Part shown: piece after piece, positions 48,661-59,919 of the stretch
Layout: every line of letters begins with the position of its first letter
Position numbering within the stretch: the stretch's first letter is position 1
The notes under the pieces: model-generated
What the model was told of the DNA's origin: nothing
Databases searched by the model: none
What the model saw: the letters and a program-made list of their open reading frames with translations, nothing else
Assembly (NCBI RefSeq): GCF_016086655.4
Contig: NC_052144.2
Coordinates: 31,713,896-31,777,895, forward strand
From: Lepeophtheirus salmonis
Lineage: Eukaryota > Arthropoda > Copepoda > Siphonostomatoida > Caligidae
Reading direction: 5' to 3'
Length of the DNA: 64,000 bases
Program-made: the position numbers and the translations under genes

Positions 48661-49490
48661 TACAGGGTTGACGTTATATTGTGTTACACATTTTATATTT
48701 TTAAAAATAAAATTTAAATGAGAGTTTTTGTGAGGACGCTTATTTTACGAAGTAATCTGGAATTAGTGATCAGCACAACTTTTATTCATTATGTGACCCT
48801 CAGATCTAATAATTGAATCAATACGAGGTCTAACACTCTTGTAGACCTGGACTATGTAGTTAAACTCGAGCTTGATCCACTCCTCGATGGAACCCTCATG
48901 AGACTGGATACTCCTGTGAGGATTAGCAAACACCTTCTCCTCGAAACGCACCTATATATAACCTAGTAGTCTAAAGGGGTTGTATCTGCTGAGAAGGGAT
49001 GCCACATGTTCAAGTTCCAAAAGTTATCAAAGTTTTCTCTCAGGAAGGCCTGGGCCTTAGCAGCGCGATGACACAGAGCTCCTTCTTATATTCCCGGAAT
49101 TTTTGTTATCCAGAAGTTCGATGTTTGCATCTGCATTGAGACGATCCTTCCTTTCCACAAAATTGAGAAGACAGACTGAATTTTTTGTTCTGAAGATATG
49201 ATTCACTGAAACTGAGATATTGTCTGGATGTTCGGTTGTGATGTAGCGGCGGTTCTTCTTATTCACAGTGGTATCAATGGTGAAAAAAAATTCATCAGAA
49301 AATAGAAAAACTTTGCCCAAATTTTTGTTGGCTTTGAGAAGATTAAGAATCTTATTTGTTCTTTACAACTGTCTCAGCCTGTTCTGTTCAGAGATAAAAT
49401 GTCTTGTTGTCCTTCTCCATAATTTTGCACTAATATCGTTCCGTATCGAAAATAATAAAATGTTTACCACTATTTAAGATCAACGCTGTA
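48661..49490 (-). mobile_element. Deletion-derivative mariner-like element, copy 2 of 3
   Basis: This is the best preserved of the three copies. The left terminus 'tacagggttgacgttatatt' and right terminus 'ttaagatcaacgctgta' are inverted and end in TA, the mariner target. On the minus strand the stub 'RRTTRHFISEQNRL' leads into 'LGKVFLFSDEFFFTIDTTVN' then 'KKNRRYITTEHPDNISVSV', the first catalytic Asp region (SDE). Next come 'NADANIELLDNK' and, near 48900-48780, 'EWIKLEFNYIVQVYKSVRPR' then 'IDSIIRSEGHI', the typical C terminus. The N-terminal DNA-binding region of about 110 residues is missing and the middle is frameshifted. Length is 830 bp against about 1.2-1.3 kb expected for a complete element. 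Confidence 0.8.
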
Positions 49491-49499
49491 TGTATATTT

Positions 49500-50245
49500 C
49501 AACACAAGAAAAGCATGGTGCAATTTCGTCAACATAAATGGCAGAAAAATCCGGGAAATTGAAAAACCAAATTTCGTTGTCACACCCCTTCAGAGTAACA
49601 AAAATAATTATTTTAATCTTAAGTAAAAAAAAAAATACAAAATATCATAGGATAGTTTGATTGGGTAAACCATACCTCAAAGGAAAGAGAACATATTGTT
49701 TTTAATCCTACAGGATTACTTTTCTTAACTCACAAACTTAATACAAAGTTGAAATTTTATTAGCTCGTATGATTAACCATTCAAGTAATTAATATGTTTT
49801 TAAGTAATAAAGAAGCTTAGCTGATAAAAATATCATTAAAACCTTCAAAAAAAAAAGAAAAAAAAAGATTTCTACTTATAATATTTTGATGGTCTTATTT
49901 TATATTGACAAAGATGTTGTTTACTTTAAAAAAAATATTCTTTATTTTAAATTAAAATTCAGACTTTCATCTTCCAAAATAATAATATTTTTTTACTTTT
50001 TTTATTTCTTCTTTTGTAAAACTTAATCTCTGAAGAAAACTATATTACTCAAATAAAGGAGTTTTGAATTTATATAATAATATATGTTGATATTGTATGA
50101 AATAGTATTAAAATTCTAGAAACAATTAAATATTAAAAAAAAGGAAGTCCCATTCATATTGTATATCTACATCAATTATAGCTAAAGGTATACCTTGAAT
50201 CTCCTAAATAGTGAAAATACTAAAAACAGAATGGGCTTTACTTAA
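49500..50245. other. AT-rich stretch, nothing recognised
   Basis: Poly-A/T tracts only; no frames of interest. Confidence 0.5.
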
Positions 50246-50251
50246 AGAATA

Positions 50252-50325
50252 TACGCCTTGTAGCTGAGAGGCTGCTGTTTTAAATCAAGGCCTCAAACTC
50301 TAATAAAGTCTTAGGGGCGTCTGTA
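50252..50325 (+). repeat. tRNA-like fragment (possible SINE head)
   Basis: The string 'tagctgagagg' at 50261-50271 matches the polymerase III A box exactly, and 'gcctcaaactc' at 50290 is a weak B-box match (8 of 11). The ends 'acgcc' and 'ggcgt' could pair as an acceptor stem. A-to-B spacing is about 29 bp, shorter than in a true tRNA, so this is at best a decayed tRNA-derived sequence. Confidence 0.3.
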
Positions 50326-50369
50326 GCATTGTATTATATATATATATTTAGGGGGGCTTTGTTTCTATT

Positions 50370-50995
50370 TTTTTTTTAAATAACCCAAAATTAAAATTTA
50401 TTGAATTTTTTTTAAACTTATTATTTTTTTTAAAACAAAAATTAAATTTTTGGGAAAAAGTTTCCAAAAAAATTGCTAAATTTCAAAATATTTAACTTTT
50501 TCAATAAAAATTTCAAATATCCGTAGCTATTTACAAAAAATGGAATTTCTTGGAATTTTTTGTTGAGAATTTACAGTTGATTAAAAAAAAATTTCAAATA
50601 TGAAATTTTTTGGAACAAAACATCAAATTTCAAATATTGTATTTTTTAGTAAAAAAGCAAAATCATTTACCCCAGACTGAGTAATTTGGTGTTAAACATA
50701 AAATCAGAGATATATTTGGTTTTGTTGACCAATTTGCTATTTTGAACTTAAATCTTTAATTTGAAGCCTATTTCTTTTTCTATTTGTTGTGTAATAATAA
50801 AAGTTGTACAAGATTTTTCAATTTTACAGCAAACCTTTGTTGGTAATAATAAAGGTAAGGAATATTGAAATTTCTTGAAAAAATATCAAAATCTACATGT
50901 ATTAACAAAAATTAACATTTTTGAAGTATTTTTCAAAAAATCACAATTATTAAAAAAGTTTCAAAAATTAAATTTTTTGGAAAAAGTTTCCAAAA
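50370..50995. repeat. Oligo-A/oligo-T minisatellite (family C), locus 3
   Basis: This is the same type of array as at 29285-29880 and in the same orientation, with blocks 'tttcaaatatccgtagctat', 'ttacaaaaaatggaatttc' and 'aaattttttggaaaaagttt'. It is interrupted at about 50650-50870 by non-repetitive AT-rich DNA. Confidence 0.6.
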
Positions 50996-50999
50996 TTAC

Positions 51000-51085
51000 C
51001 AGTCACTTATCTAGTGAGATTGGAACCCATACGCTTATTGTAACAAACCGGAGGCCAAAGCTACAATATGGGAGACTCTGGGCAA
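51000..51085 (-). repeat. tRNA-derived SINE head
   Basis: On the minus strand 'gtagctttggcctccggttt' (A-box-like) is followed by an anticodon-arm-like segment, then 'atgggttccaatctc', a good B-box match (GGTTCRANYCC), at about 51023-51009. Spacing is close to that of a tRNA. The sequence abuts minisatellite locus 3. The downstream part of such a SINE was not delimited. Confidence 0.4.
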
Positions 51086-51289
51086 TATATGAAATAGATG
51101 CCTCGCAGTTTCGATTCCTGAACTGTAAAATGGGCACATCCTCTTCCTTTCATCCTTCACGGATTTGTTAGTAAAAATAGATGAGTTTCCCATGTTATAA
51201 AAATGGTATCTTTGATGGTCGAAGAGTGATTCATACAAACATAATTTATGGAACGTCATTAGTAAAAATTGTACTTTAAGCTAAATTAA

Positions 51290-52185
51290 ACACTTTTTAC
51301 CATTATTTTTGATGCAAGTGAATTCCTAATCTAAAAGAGCGGATAGAGAAAAGGAATTTAAATTTTTAGACTCTAGAGGATAGATTATACTTTAATTAAT
51401 AAATTATAATAAAAAAAACATATTTTTAACAGAATAGAACGTCTCCCGATTCTCTTCAATCTGTCATTTTTATATTTATAATTGTAATTGAAAAATAGTA
51501 AGAATGTATAAAAACAGTCTATTAAACCTCGATCACTGATTACATATTTTGTTGGTAACTCAGAAATTAATCGAACAGGAAGTATTCGTTCAATTAAGAA
51601 TATGTGATAACTCTACTATTTAAAGTAAATATAATGCGTCAAGTCATTTTATTAAAGTCTACTTCTTTCAGATCACAACTAAAAGATGGATTGCCAAAAA
51701 GATTGTAAGCAATCACTTACTCTAACCTTTATTTTCTAATATATCATATTTACTAAAATATGTAAACACCTTTCATAAATCATTATTCTATTGTAAATAA
51801 AGTAAGTATATAAATTTATAAAATATATTTATACATAATATATATATGGATATAAATCGAGTTATTCATCAATCTATTTATATTTGCATTTTTTGCTTAA
51901 TGTATATAAGGACTTTCCTAAATCAAAATACATACATATAAGGTGTGTCGACATCAAGGGTTTCTCAATTTATATGTTTTATTACTTTCCTTCTATTGAT
52001 AATTAGATATCAATTTAAAAAAAAAAAAAGGAACAATTTCAATGTTTCCAACGATAAAACTTAATTGAAGTTTTGTTATGAAATCATGACTATTTTGTTG
52101 ACAGGACTGTCGTTGTTTATAAATAAAATTGTAATATTATGATCCGTTGATATGTACATAATAATAAATTTAAAAAAAAACAGAA
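51290..52185. other. AT-rich stretch, nothing recognised
   Basis: Only TA-rich and poly-A tracts (for example at about 52017-52029) and short frames. Confidence 0.5.
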
Positions 52186-52189
52186 AAAT

Positions 52190-52415
52190 AACATGGTAAT
52201 CCTAAGAATTTGATAAAAGTATGGGAGAAGAACATGTTATCAGTCATGACGATATGTTAGATTAGCTGCAAGCAACTATGAGATGAAAGGAATAATTATA
52301 ATTCCAATTCCCATAGGAATTGGAATTATTTGATGTTGATCCTTAATTCTACTCCTAGTCCAACGAAGACTTACACTAATAACTCCACAGCTAATAATGA
52401 GTGTTACGTACCATA
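52190..52415 (+). repeat. Dispersed repeat family A, nearly complete copy
   Basis: Landmarks in order: 'catggtaatcctaagaattt', 'gggagaagaacatgttatca', 'ttagattagctgcaagcaac', 'gatgttgatccttaattcta', 'ctcctagtccaacgaagact' and 'aataatgagtgttacgtacc'. It carries a private hairpin at 52298-52329. Confidence 0.65.
52298..52329. repeat. Perfect 14-bp hairpin within a family A copy
   Basis: The arm 'ataattccaattcc', loop 'cata', and exact reverse complement 'ggaattggaattat'. Other family A copies have 'aatccaactctg'-type sequence here, so the second arm appears to be a local replacement. Confidence 0.75.
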
Positions 52416-52679
52416 ATTCATGAATCACTCGTAATTTATGTTCTCTCAAAAATAATTCATTGATAACTTATTATGAAAATAAAAAAACACTGTTATGGTT
52501 ACTATATATATCAAGTCTTACACTATTTTTTTAAATTATTATTTTACATATATCAATGGAAATTATTATTTTATGTGGATCATTAATACAAAAACAATAT
52601 TGAACTATAATCAAAATATGAAACAATTTCAGATATATCTTTTATATCCTATAATCGTATAAAAAAATATTGGATGAAC

Positions 52680-52944
52680 ATGTTGCTTGCATCTTTGCTG
52701 ATATATGGTCCAAATACATGTGACCTTCGTTATCTACCAATTTGAACCTCTTTGGTTACTTTTAGTGGGCGTCATCGATGGCATCTCAAAGCCAACCTTA
52801 CACAGAAATTTGGATGACCTAAAGTTCATTATTATCTTGAAGTTCTGGGCCAACTAACATGAGTAAAATATTGTTAAAGTCTGTACCAGATTCAGGCACC
52901 ATATTGAGGCTGTTCTTTCTTATAATGGAAAGCATATCAAATAA
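52680..52944 (+). pseudogene. Mariner-like transposase C-terminal fragment
   Basis: The end of the frame reads 'VCTRFRHHIEAVLSYNGKHI' followed by Lys and TAA at 52942-52944. This matches the conserved C terminus of mariner-like transposases (KVC--FR-RIEAVI---GGHI). About 200 bp upstream, in another frame, 'PSLSTNLNLFGYFWWAS' is a decayed SPDLNPLDY-VW motif around the third catalytic Asp. The segment between is frameshifted and upstream domains are absent. Confidence 0.6.
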
Positions 52945-52949
52945 GGTAT

Positions 52950-55130
52950 ATATATATTTTTTGAAATCAGTACTTATAAAAATTTTAATCCATATGAAAC
53001 ATTTGTTTAGATCTTATAGAAATTTTTACTAAAATTAGGAATAGTGTAAAAATAACAAAATCTACTAATCTTTACTCCAAAAAAATATACAGTTTTTTAT
53101 TTTATGTACATATGTATATTGGGGTAGAAAAAATGTTTGTTTTTAAATAAAAAATACAAACGGATAAAAGGCTGTTATATACATATATTTGGTTAAGGAC
53201 TAAAAGAGCATATACCTATTTAAATAATAAAACAATGATATGCAATAATGAGACACAAAATTTGCAAAATGCAAAATATGTACAAAAAAGTAAAGTTTAA
53301 GTACCAATATTTTTTGTCATTAAATGAGTCAAAAATTTCAAACAAGTATATAAAAATAGGAAAAGTTATTGAACTTTTAATGTATGTATAGAAATTCGTT
53401 TCAAAAAGTATAACAAACTTTTAAATGTCAATTGATGAATTCAACATTTTAATTATACATTATTTAATTGCGTATCAAATGTTGCTATTTGCATAAATTT
53501 CATCCAATAAAAAATTGAAAATGAATTTTTTCCCTTCATCTATTTTTATGTTGGTTCGTGACTTGAGTAAAAAGTTAGCCTGGAAGTAAAATTAATTTTA
53601 TTACACTATACTCTAAGACAACATCAACTGGTAATTACAATTTATTTACTTTTGGAACATTTTTCTTTACCATTTCATTCATTTTGAGATTTAAAGAATA
53701 AAAAAAAAAAAAAAAATATTGATATCAGTTTTAAGTATGACAAGAAATATTATATTTTAAATTAGTCTTAACAGCAATAGTTTTGGATCGGTACTAGATA
53801 TTATTTGTTGTTATTATAGTTAAAATATAAGCAATTTAATTTGTTATAAAGTACTTATGAGTTTTGGGTATTTAATAAATCAATCTATGCGAGATAACTG
53901 CTCTGCAAATTTATATCCAAATAATTGATCTACTATTTGGAAAAGATTAAATTTTGCTTTACGAACATATATCCCCGTTTGGACAAAAATATCGGCCCAA
54001 GTAGGTCCAAACTGAAAAAAATAGGTTCAAAACCAAGTTTCAATATAAATAAATAAAATTTGAAAGTACCAAATTCATCTAGTTTGTTTTTTATTAATAA
54101 AATATAAAATTATAACCTAACCAAAACACTTGAATGAACATAGAAAAATAAAGATAAATTGAAACATACTTTTTGATGGATTCATTGCTTCTAAAATATT
54201 TAATTACATTTATTTTAATTGTTTAATTATGAATTTTAATTATGTAAACAAAAATTCCACTTTCAATTGCAGATTTATGCATATATTTAACATCTAAAAA
54301 AAAAGAAGGATTTGAACGTTAATCCTTTCTTATCATGATAAATAAATTATGTATAAATTTATAATATTTTGCAAATGACAGAAAGTAAATTGAAATAACA
54401 AAACATTTATTCATTTTCATTGCATCTATTAGCTCAAATTTTTAAATTATTTTATAGAACTTTTTCACATGACTCCGTCATACTGGTAGACGACATGATA
54501 AACAATCAAATACATTATTATAAAAATAACTTTCTCCTATATGTCAGGGTGTTCTTTCACAAACATAACAATTTACTATGCATTTTGTTGTCAGATGTCA
54601 ATTATTTTACTCCTTTTTCTTTTGTCAGTGTTCTAAACTTAAATTGCTTGAATTTGAATGAGTTTTTTTAATGTTACTTTTTAATGGAGTTGTACTGATT
54701 CAGTATAAGTAATTATGTTACACGGTGTTACCTCTCTAACACAAAAATACCCTATATATTATGTATTCAGCTGTCGATTTCATCATCTTGCAGTATACGT
54801 CATGGCTATTTCATAATGTATTATTTTTAATAAATAAACATAGTTATAAGTTATTCTATAGTTATGCTCCGTTTCTAATATGTATATTGCCCATTTTATT
54901 ATTTAAATGAAGAAATTTTGGATTATTATAGAAATACAAATTTATAACGCCATTTTTAATCGAATATTACTAAGCAATATCATAATACAGTATCAAATGC
55001 AATACGATGTAGATTTTAATATTACGATATTTATACATGTTATTAATTTTAAAAATGGTGAAGAAATAATAGGATTATTTTCATATGAGAGGTTGTGTGA
55101 TACAATAAATGTAATAACGTGAAAAGTATT
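52950..55130. other. AT-rich stretch without recognisable genes
   Basis: Long A/T tracts (poly-A at about 53700-53717) and low-complexity frames at 54420-54671 and 54907-55122. The latter two have no motif I recognise. Confidence 0.5.
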
Positions 55131-55134
55131 ACAT

Positions 55135-55310
55135 TAACTCTATTTTGTATGAAGTCCATATACTATATACGTAGTATATTTCTTTCTCTAGGAAGGACCA
55201 AGGCATGAATCTGCGCATACTGAGTTAAAGAAAATAATTTCTCCCGAGCGCATTGTATATGAGCTACGTCGATTCCATGAGTATTTTTTGTATAAGCTGT
55301 AAACAATTCT
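55135..55310 (+). repeat. Dispersed repeat family B, copy 2
   Basis: Shares ordered blocks with 3405-3595: 'tatgaagtccatatac', 'tctctaggaaggaccaag', 'aataatttctcccgagcgca' and 'atgagctacgt'. Confidence 0.55.
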
Positions 55311-55609
55311 TAACTTCCCTGGGAGAATAATTGATTAAAAAATATTTGATTTCTTTTGGATTAATTATTTTCAACCAGCTGTGATCGTTAAAGCCTAATA
55401 AGGTCTACTTTTGACAAATAATAGGTTGTGAAAATTACATATAAAAAGATTATTGTTAATAAAAGTAATGCATACTTATAAGAATATTAAAAGATTTAAA
55501 TACGAACGTAAACATCTATTCCACTATTCAAAAAATTCAAAAGGACATTTTAGTTTTATCAATTAATATATATACAATATACATGCATTTTTACACTCAG
55601 TAAATACCA

Positions 55610-56740
55610 GGCCGTCAAAAAGTTTTTAACCATGAATTAAATTGTATTTTGAGAGGTTTTGGTTAATTGATTGCAAAAGTGTCGTTTACAAAAGAAAAAG
55701 AAAACCAGCTGATTGTTTACCTTTTGAACATCTTATTTACCAAGTCTCTAGGATAAATATTAACGAAAATTGAGTAAAAAGGCAAGAAGTGGCTCGTTTA
55801 GTCTACACCAATTTAGAAATCCTGATTTTATAAAGATCCTTAATGTCTTCAAAACTACCGTTTGGAGGGACAGGGTTAAGGTAAGCAATGGGGAAAACAT
55901 CATTGATCGTCATATTAGCGGAAGGCCGATCAAATTAATTCTTGAAACGGCAAAAAAAAACGTATTTGAAAAATGCGAAGAGGACGATGACGGACTTTGA
56001 GACGATGAGGTCGATGAGCTGATCCAGGGTTTCAAATACACTGGTTGCAAATCTCTCCGACATATTGAACGACCCTTGCTCACTCAACAACAAAAACTAT
56101 TACGATTTGTTCGCTGCAAAAAACCTTACAATGACCTGATGTCTAACGGAAACCGAATTTTGTTCTTCTCTGACGAGAAAACAATAATAGTGGATCCAGT
56201 GTACTATTGGCAAAATCATCTGGTCGTCTGTTATAGAGAAGTTAACTGCAACTTCCGTGAAGTGTACACCACAAACATCCGGCCTCAGTAATCATGCTCG
56301 ATATTGTTTCATCTGAAGGTCACAAAATGAAGCCAATTTGGTTACCCGTTGGATACAGATTTACTAGCAAGGATAACTTGATAATTTTGTAAACAAAAGT
56401 GGTTCCCTAATTTACAAAATCACAAAGCAATCGGAGAAAGCCAATTATTACATTCCTGCACATACAGTAAAAATCATGTAGGATTGGATGGCAAAAAAAA
56501 TAAAGTTCTAGTCAAAGAACTTCTGGCCCCTGCAGAGCCCCGACCAGAATCCTCTTGATTATAGCATCTGGTGGCGAATTGAATGCAAGGCCTGTAGACA
56601 ACGTCACTGCAGCGTTGAGTCCCTAAAGCATACCGTTGAGAAAGAGTGGACATGAACGTCGAAACACAACGATGTCAACGTTTGCAAAGCGTTCCGGCAT
56701 CGTGCAGAGCGTGTAGTTATGACCGATAGTGCTTAAATTC
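55610..56740 (+). pseudogene. Near full-length but inactivated mariner-like element
   Basis: All parts of a transposase are present in order. The N-terminal helix-turn-helix region (55770-56000) reads 'KILNVFKTTVWRDRVK' and 'HISGRPIKL' (the GRPR-like hook). The first catalytic block, at about 56145-56240, reads 'NRILFFSDEKTIIVDPVYYW'. Out of frame, 'NYYIPAHTVK' marks the GAPAHT region, where the second catalytic Asp appears lost. 'FWPLQSPDQNPLDYSIWWRI' contains the third Asp, followed by 'CSVESLKHTVEKEWT' and 'VCKAFRHRAERVV'. Several stops and frameshifts inactivate it. The 5' end may be at 'ccaggccgtcaaaaagtttt' (about 55609), but I could not find an inverted partner near 56750-57000. The lineage is distinct from the three deletion derivatives. 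Confidence 0.8.
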
Positions 56741-57019
56741 ATAAATAGTATTCTGTAATAAGTAATGAACAAGTTCCAATAACAATTCTATAGAATTTAA
56801 TTTAAAGGTGCTATGTGTAATTAATTGTACAACGTTCATTATGTTCCAATACTATGTCGTAATATCTATGTCTCTGGATGAAACCCCTTCTGTTAGATCC
56901 TTCATAAAAACAATTTTCTTAATTTGTTTTCAGTGTGCTTAATAACAATCTCAATCATAATCGAGACTACGTAGAGCACAAAATCTCTCCCTAAAATCAA
57001 ATTGAGTTATATTTCTCAA

Positions 57020-57290
57020 TTTGTTTAGCACAAATTATAACAAAAAGTTATTGTTGATTTTACAATTTTATACGTTTTTCTGCTGCCTTGATCCTTGTAT
57101 TTGACCTCTCAAAATTGAAGGGTATCTTACTGTAACCATATCCAATTGTCATACCAAGTTTGATCACAATCGATTTGTAACTTTTGCCATAATCTTGGTG
57201 ACTAACAAACAAACAAACAGGCAAAACATAACCTCTTTTCAACTTCAACTGCTATTGATTAAACATGACATCACTGTACTTAGTTTTGCA
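57020..57290 (-). repeat. Dispersed repeat with conserved 'TTTGTTTGTTAGTCACCAAG' core
   Basis: On the minus strand the block 'gtttgtttgttagtcaccaa' is followed by 'gttacaaatcgattgtgatc' and 'aaacttggtatgac'. A core of this type (TTTGTTTGT..G..CAAGATTA....AAAAGTTA, then GATT-TGATGAAACTT) recurs in dispersed repeats of many arthropods, to my knowledge. A 62-codon frame across it is incidental. Boundaries are uncertain. Confidence 0.4.
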
Positions 57291-57299
57291 ATTTGTGAC

Positions 57300-59105
57300 G
57301 TCCAGTATATATATACCTATGTATATTAATCTTTTATTTAAAAAAAAAATCACATTAAAATTCAATTTCAATTTTGTTCTCATAAATTGAATTTTTGTTT
57401 AAATATATAAAAATTATCTGAAACTTTTTTTATTGAACTCAGTTTTTATTATCTTTTACTTGTATTATTATTGGTTAACCTCAAAGTTTTCGTAAAAACT
57501 CTTACTTAAGGCTTATATTTATATTATATTCTACTAAACTTTATTTACAAGAATGGTTTTAAAATGAAAAGTCTAATGGTTTTTCCTTCTTATTTCCTTT
57601 CTATTGCTTCTGCACTTAAAGAATCATTTTCCTCTGTCTGTAATCTGAAAGCCTGAATTTACATAGCACTATATATGATTTTCTATACATTATAAAAAAT
57701 CCTTATTTTTGGCTCAAAATAATATTATATTTTTTTCAAGAAAAGTTTTTTATTTTTTTTGTATAGCAGAAATAAATCCATTTTTCAACCACAGGGTTTT
57801 CTAAATGTTTTTTCCCCTTCTATGTATGTAGCCACAATCTGTTGGATGATAACAATAGTGATAGATGTGTTTGAAAAAGTTAAGGGGATCTGTCTAGGGC
57901 GTACGCCCAAATTAGTTAAGTATTGATTTCAAAGAAAGAAATTATTTATCCAGGTATCTAATAAGTTATACTATGAAAATATATTTTTATAAATACAAGA
58001 ACATTAAAAAATATATTTTCTTTTCATTACTGCTGATTTAATATTCACGCGTCGTAGGCTTGATATACATTGCTGCCTATATAATTGCAGAAAGTTTTAC
58101 TTTCCTAGCACATAACCTCTGAAACCAATATAATACAAGTGTATAAGTATCAAGTTTCCAACCGGTGTAATTTATTTTCTTTTTCTGTTTGAATGGTCTA
58201 CATTTAAAAAATAATTTAATTACTCATCAGTGTATTTAAAAATATTATCTCTAAGTAATCCTTTTTGTAAAAAAAAAGAAGTTTTAAATGAATGTCAATT
58301 AAGTCGAAAAAGCAAATGAGTTTTAGGCCAATAACAACGCTTAGTATTTTCATTAAGTGCACAAAGGTAGATAAGTACGTAGACCAAATAATTTCAAGCA
58401 CTAAAACTTTTTATAACTGAATTGATAGATAGGTAGCTTATTGATGCCTTTAATTTATATATTAAAACTACATCTATGACAATTTTTTTCTACGTCCTAT
58501 ATTAAAACATCAGATTCCTAGTAGCTTATTAAAAAATGAAATGTAGCTTTTTATTATAAATTTATATTCTTTATACCCATAATCTAACTTACTATTAAAT
58601 ACCGATTTAAGAAAAATGAAAGTGAATACAAGGTAATTTTGAAAGAAAAACATATATAAAACATAAACATCATTTTTTTTTTCAATTAAGAATAATCAAT
58701 TTCATTTCTTCATCATTTTTTTAAAGAATTTTGATGATAAAAGCATTATCTACTTAAATTATCAAAATTCCTTGATAAATCGTTTTTATTACATTATAAC
58801 CTATTACTGAATATTTGATCTTAAAAAATATTTTTACTAACTTGCTTTAATATAGATATATTATATAAAAAAGCTTCTTCTTTGATGCTTGATGGTCTAA
58901 AATTACAAATTATTGATGTGCAAGGATTATTAAAACAGTTTATTGTTTTATAAGTAGTTGTACTAGACTTTAAAAAAAAAATTAAACTGAGAGAATGCAC
59001 TTCTTTAAAAATAATATTCTTATGACTTTTAATAAAAAAATGCTTAGATGAATATTTTTAAATTGACAAATCGTTAATATATGTATCTTTTTAATATAAC
59101 AAGAT
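57300..59105. other. AT-rich stretch, nothing recognised
   Basis: No supported exon, RNA gene or transposon motif. A CG-containing patch at 57893-57912 ('tctagggcgtacgcccaa') includes a short palindrome. Confidence 0.5.
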
Positions 59106-59108
59106 ATA

Positions 59109-59913
59109 TACAGGGTTGATCTTATATAGTGTTATACACTTTATTATTTTCAAGTGTTCAAGAGTAAATAAGATTTTGTGAAGACATTTATTTAATAAAA
59201 CCATCTTAAAAAAGTGCTCACCACAACTTTTATTCAATGTGTTACCCCTCAGGCCTAATAATTTTACCTCAATAATAAGAGGCGTAACCCCCTTGCAGAC
59301 ATTGACTATGTGAATCCTCATGAGACTGGACACTCCTGTGATAAGTAGTTCACAACTTCTTTTGCTGACACATCTAGATTGAGTAGTCCAAGGAGTTCCC
59401 ATCTACAGAGTAGGGCGGCCACATATAAAAGTACCAAAAATCTGGAATATTGTCTCTCAGGAAGGGTTGGATCTTAGCAAAGCGATGACGCAGAGCTCCG
59501 TCTTGAGTGAAAACAAAGTTTTCCCCAAGCTATGCTCTGACCAAAGGTAGGACTTTCTTACCCAAAAGTTTGATATAAAAGCATCTTTATTGAGCCACTC
59601 AAAAAAAAAAAAAAAAAATGGAAGGACAGACTTCGCCTGTGATGTTAACTTGATTTTATTCTGAATATGTGTATCAATGGAGCTGGGACATTGTTAGGTT
59701 GTGATGTAGCGGCTGTTCTGCTTTTTTACAGTGGCATATACGATAAAAAAATGTTCTGCAGAAAAGTGCAAAGCTTTGCCTGAATTTCTGAATAGGCTTT
59801 CCATCCGTCTCAGCTTGCTCTATTCTTGTTGTTCTCCTCCGTGATTTTACACCAATGTCATTCCGGATTGAAAATAATTAAATATGTACTACTAGATACA
59901 TATTAACCCGGTA
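59109..59913 (-). mobile_element. Deletion-derivative mariner-like element, copy 3 of 3
   Basis: Aligned with copies 1 and 2 over its length. The left terminus is 'tacagggttgatcttatata' and the right 'gatacatattaacccggta'. On the minus strand, recognisable segments are 'RNDIGVKSRRTTRIEQAET', 'TMSQLH' in place of the Ser-rich catalytic neighbourhood, and 'FWYFYMWPPYSVDGNSLDYS', a version of MWPPYSPDLNPLDY in which SPD has become SVD. A poly-A tract (59600-59617) and many stops show stronger decay than in copy 2. The N-terminal DNA-binding region is missing at the same place as in the other copies. Confidence 0.7.
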
Positions 59914-59919
59914 TTTATA

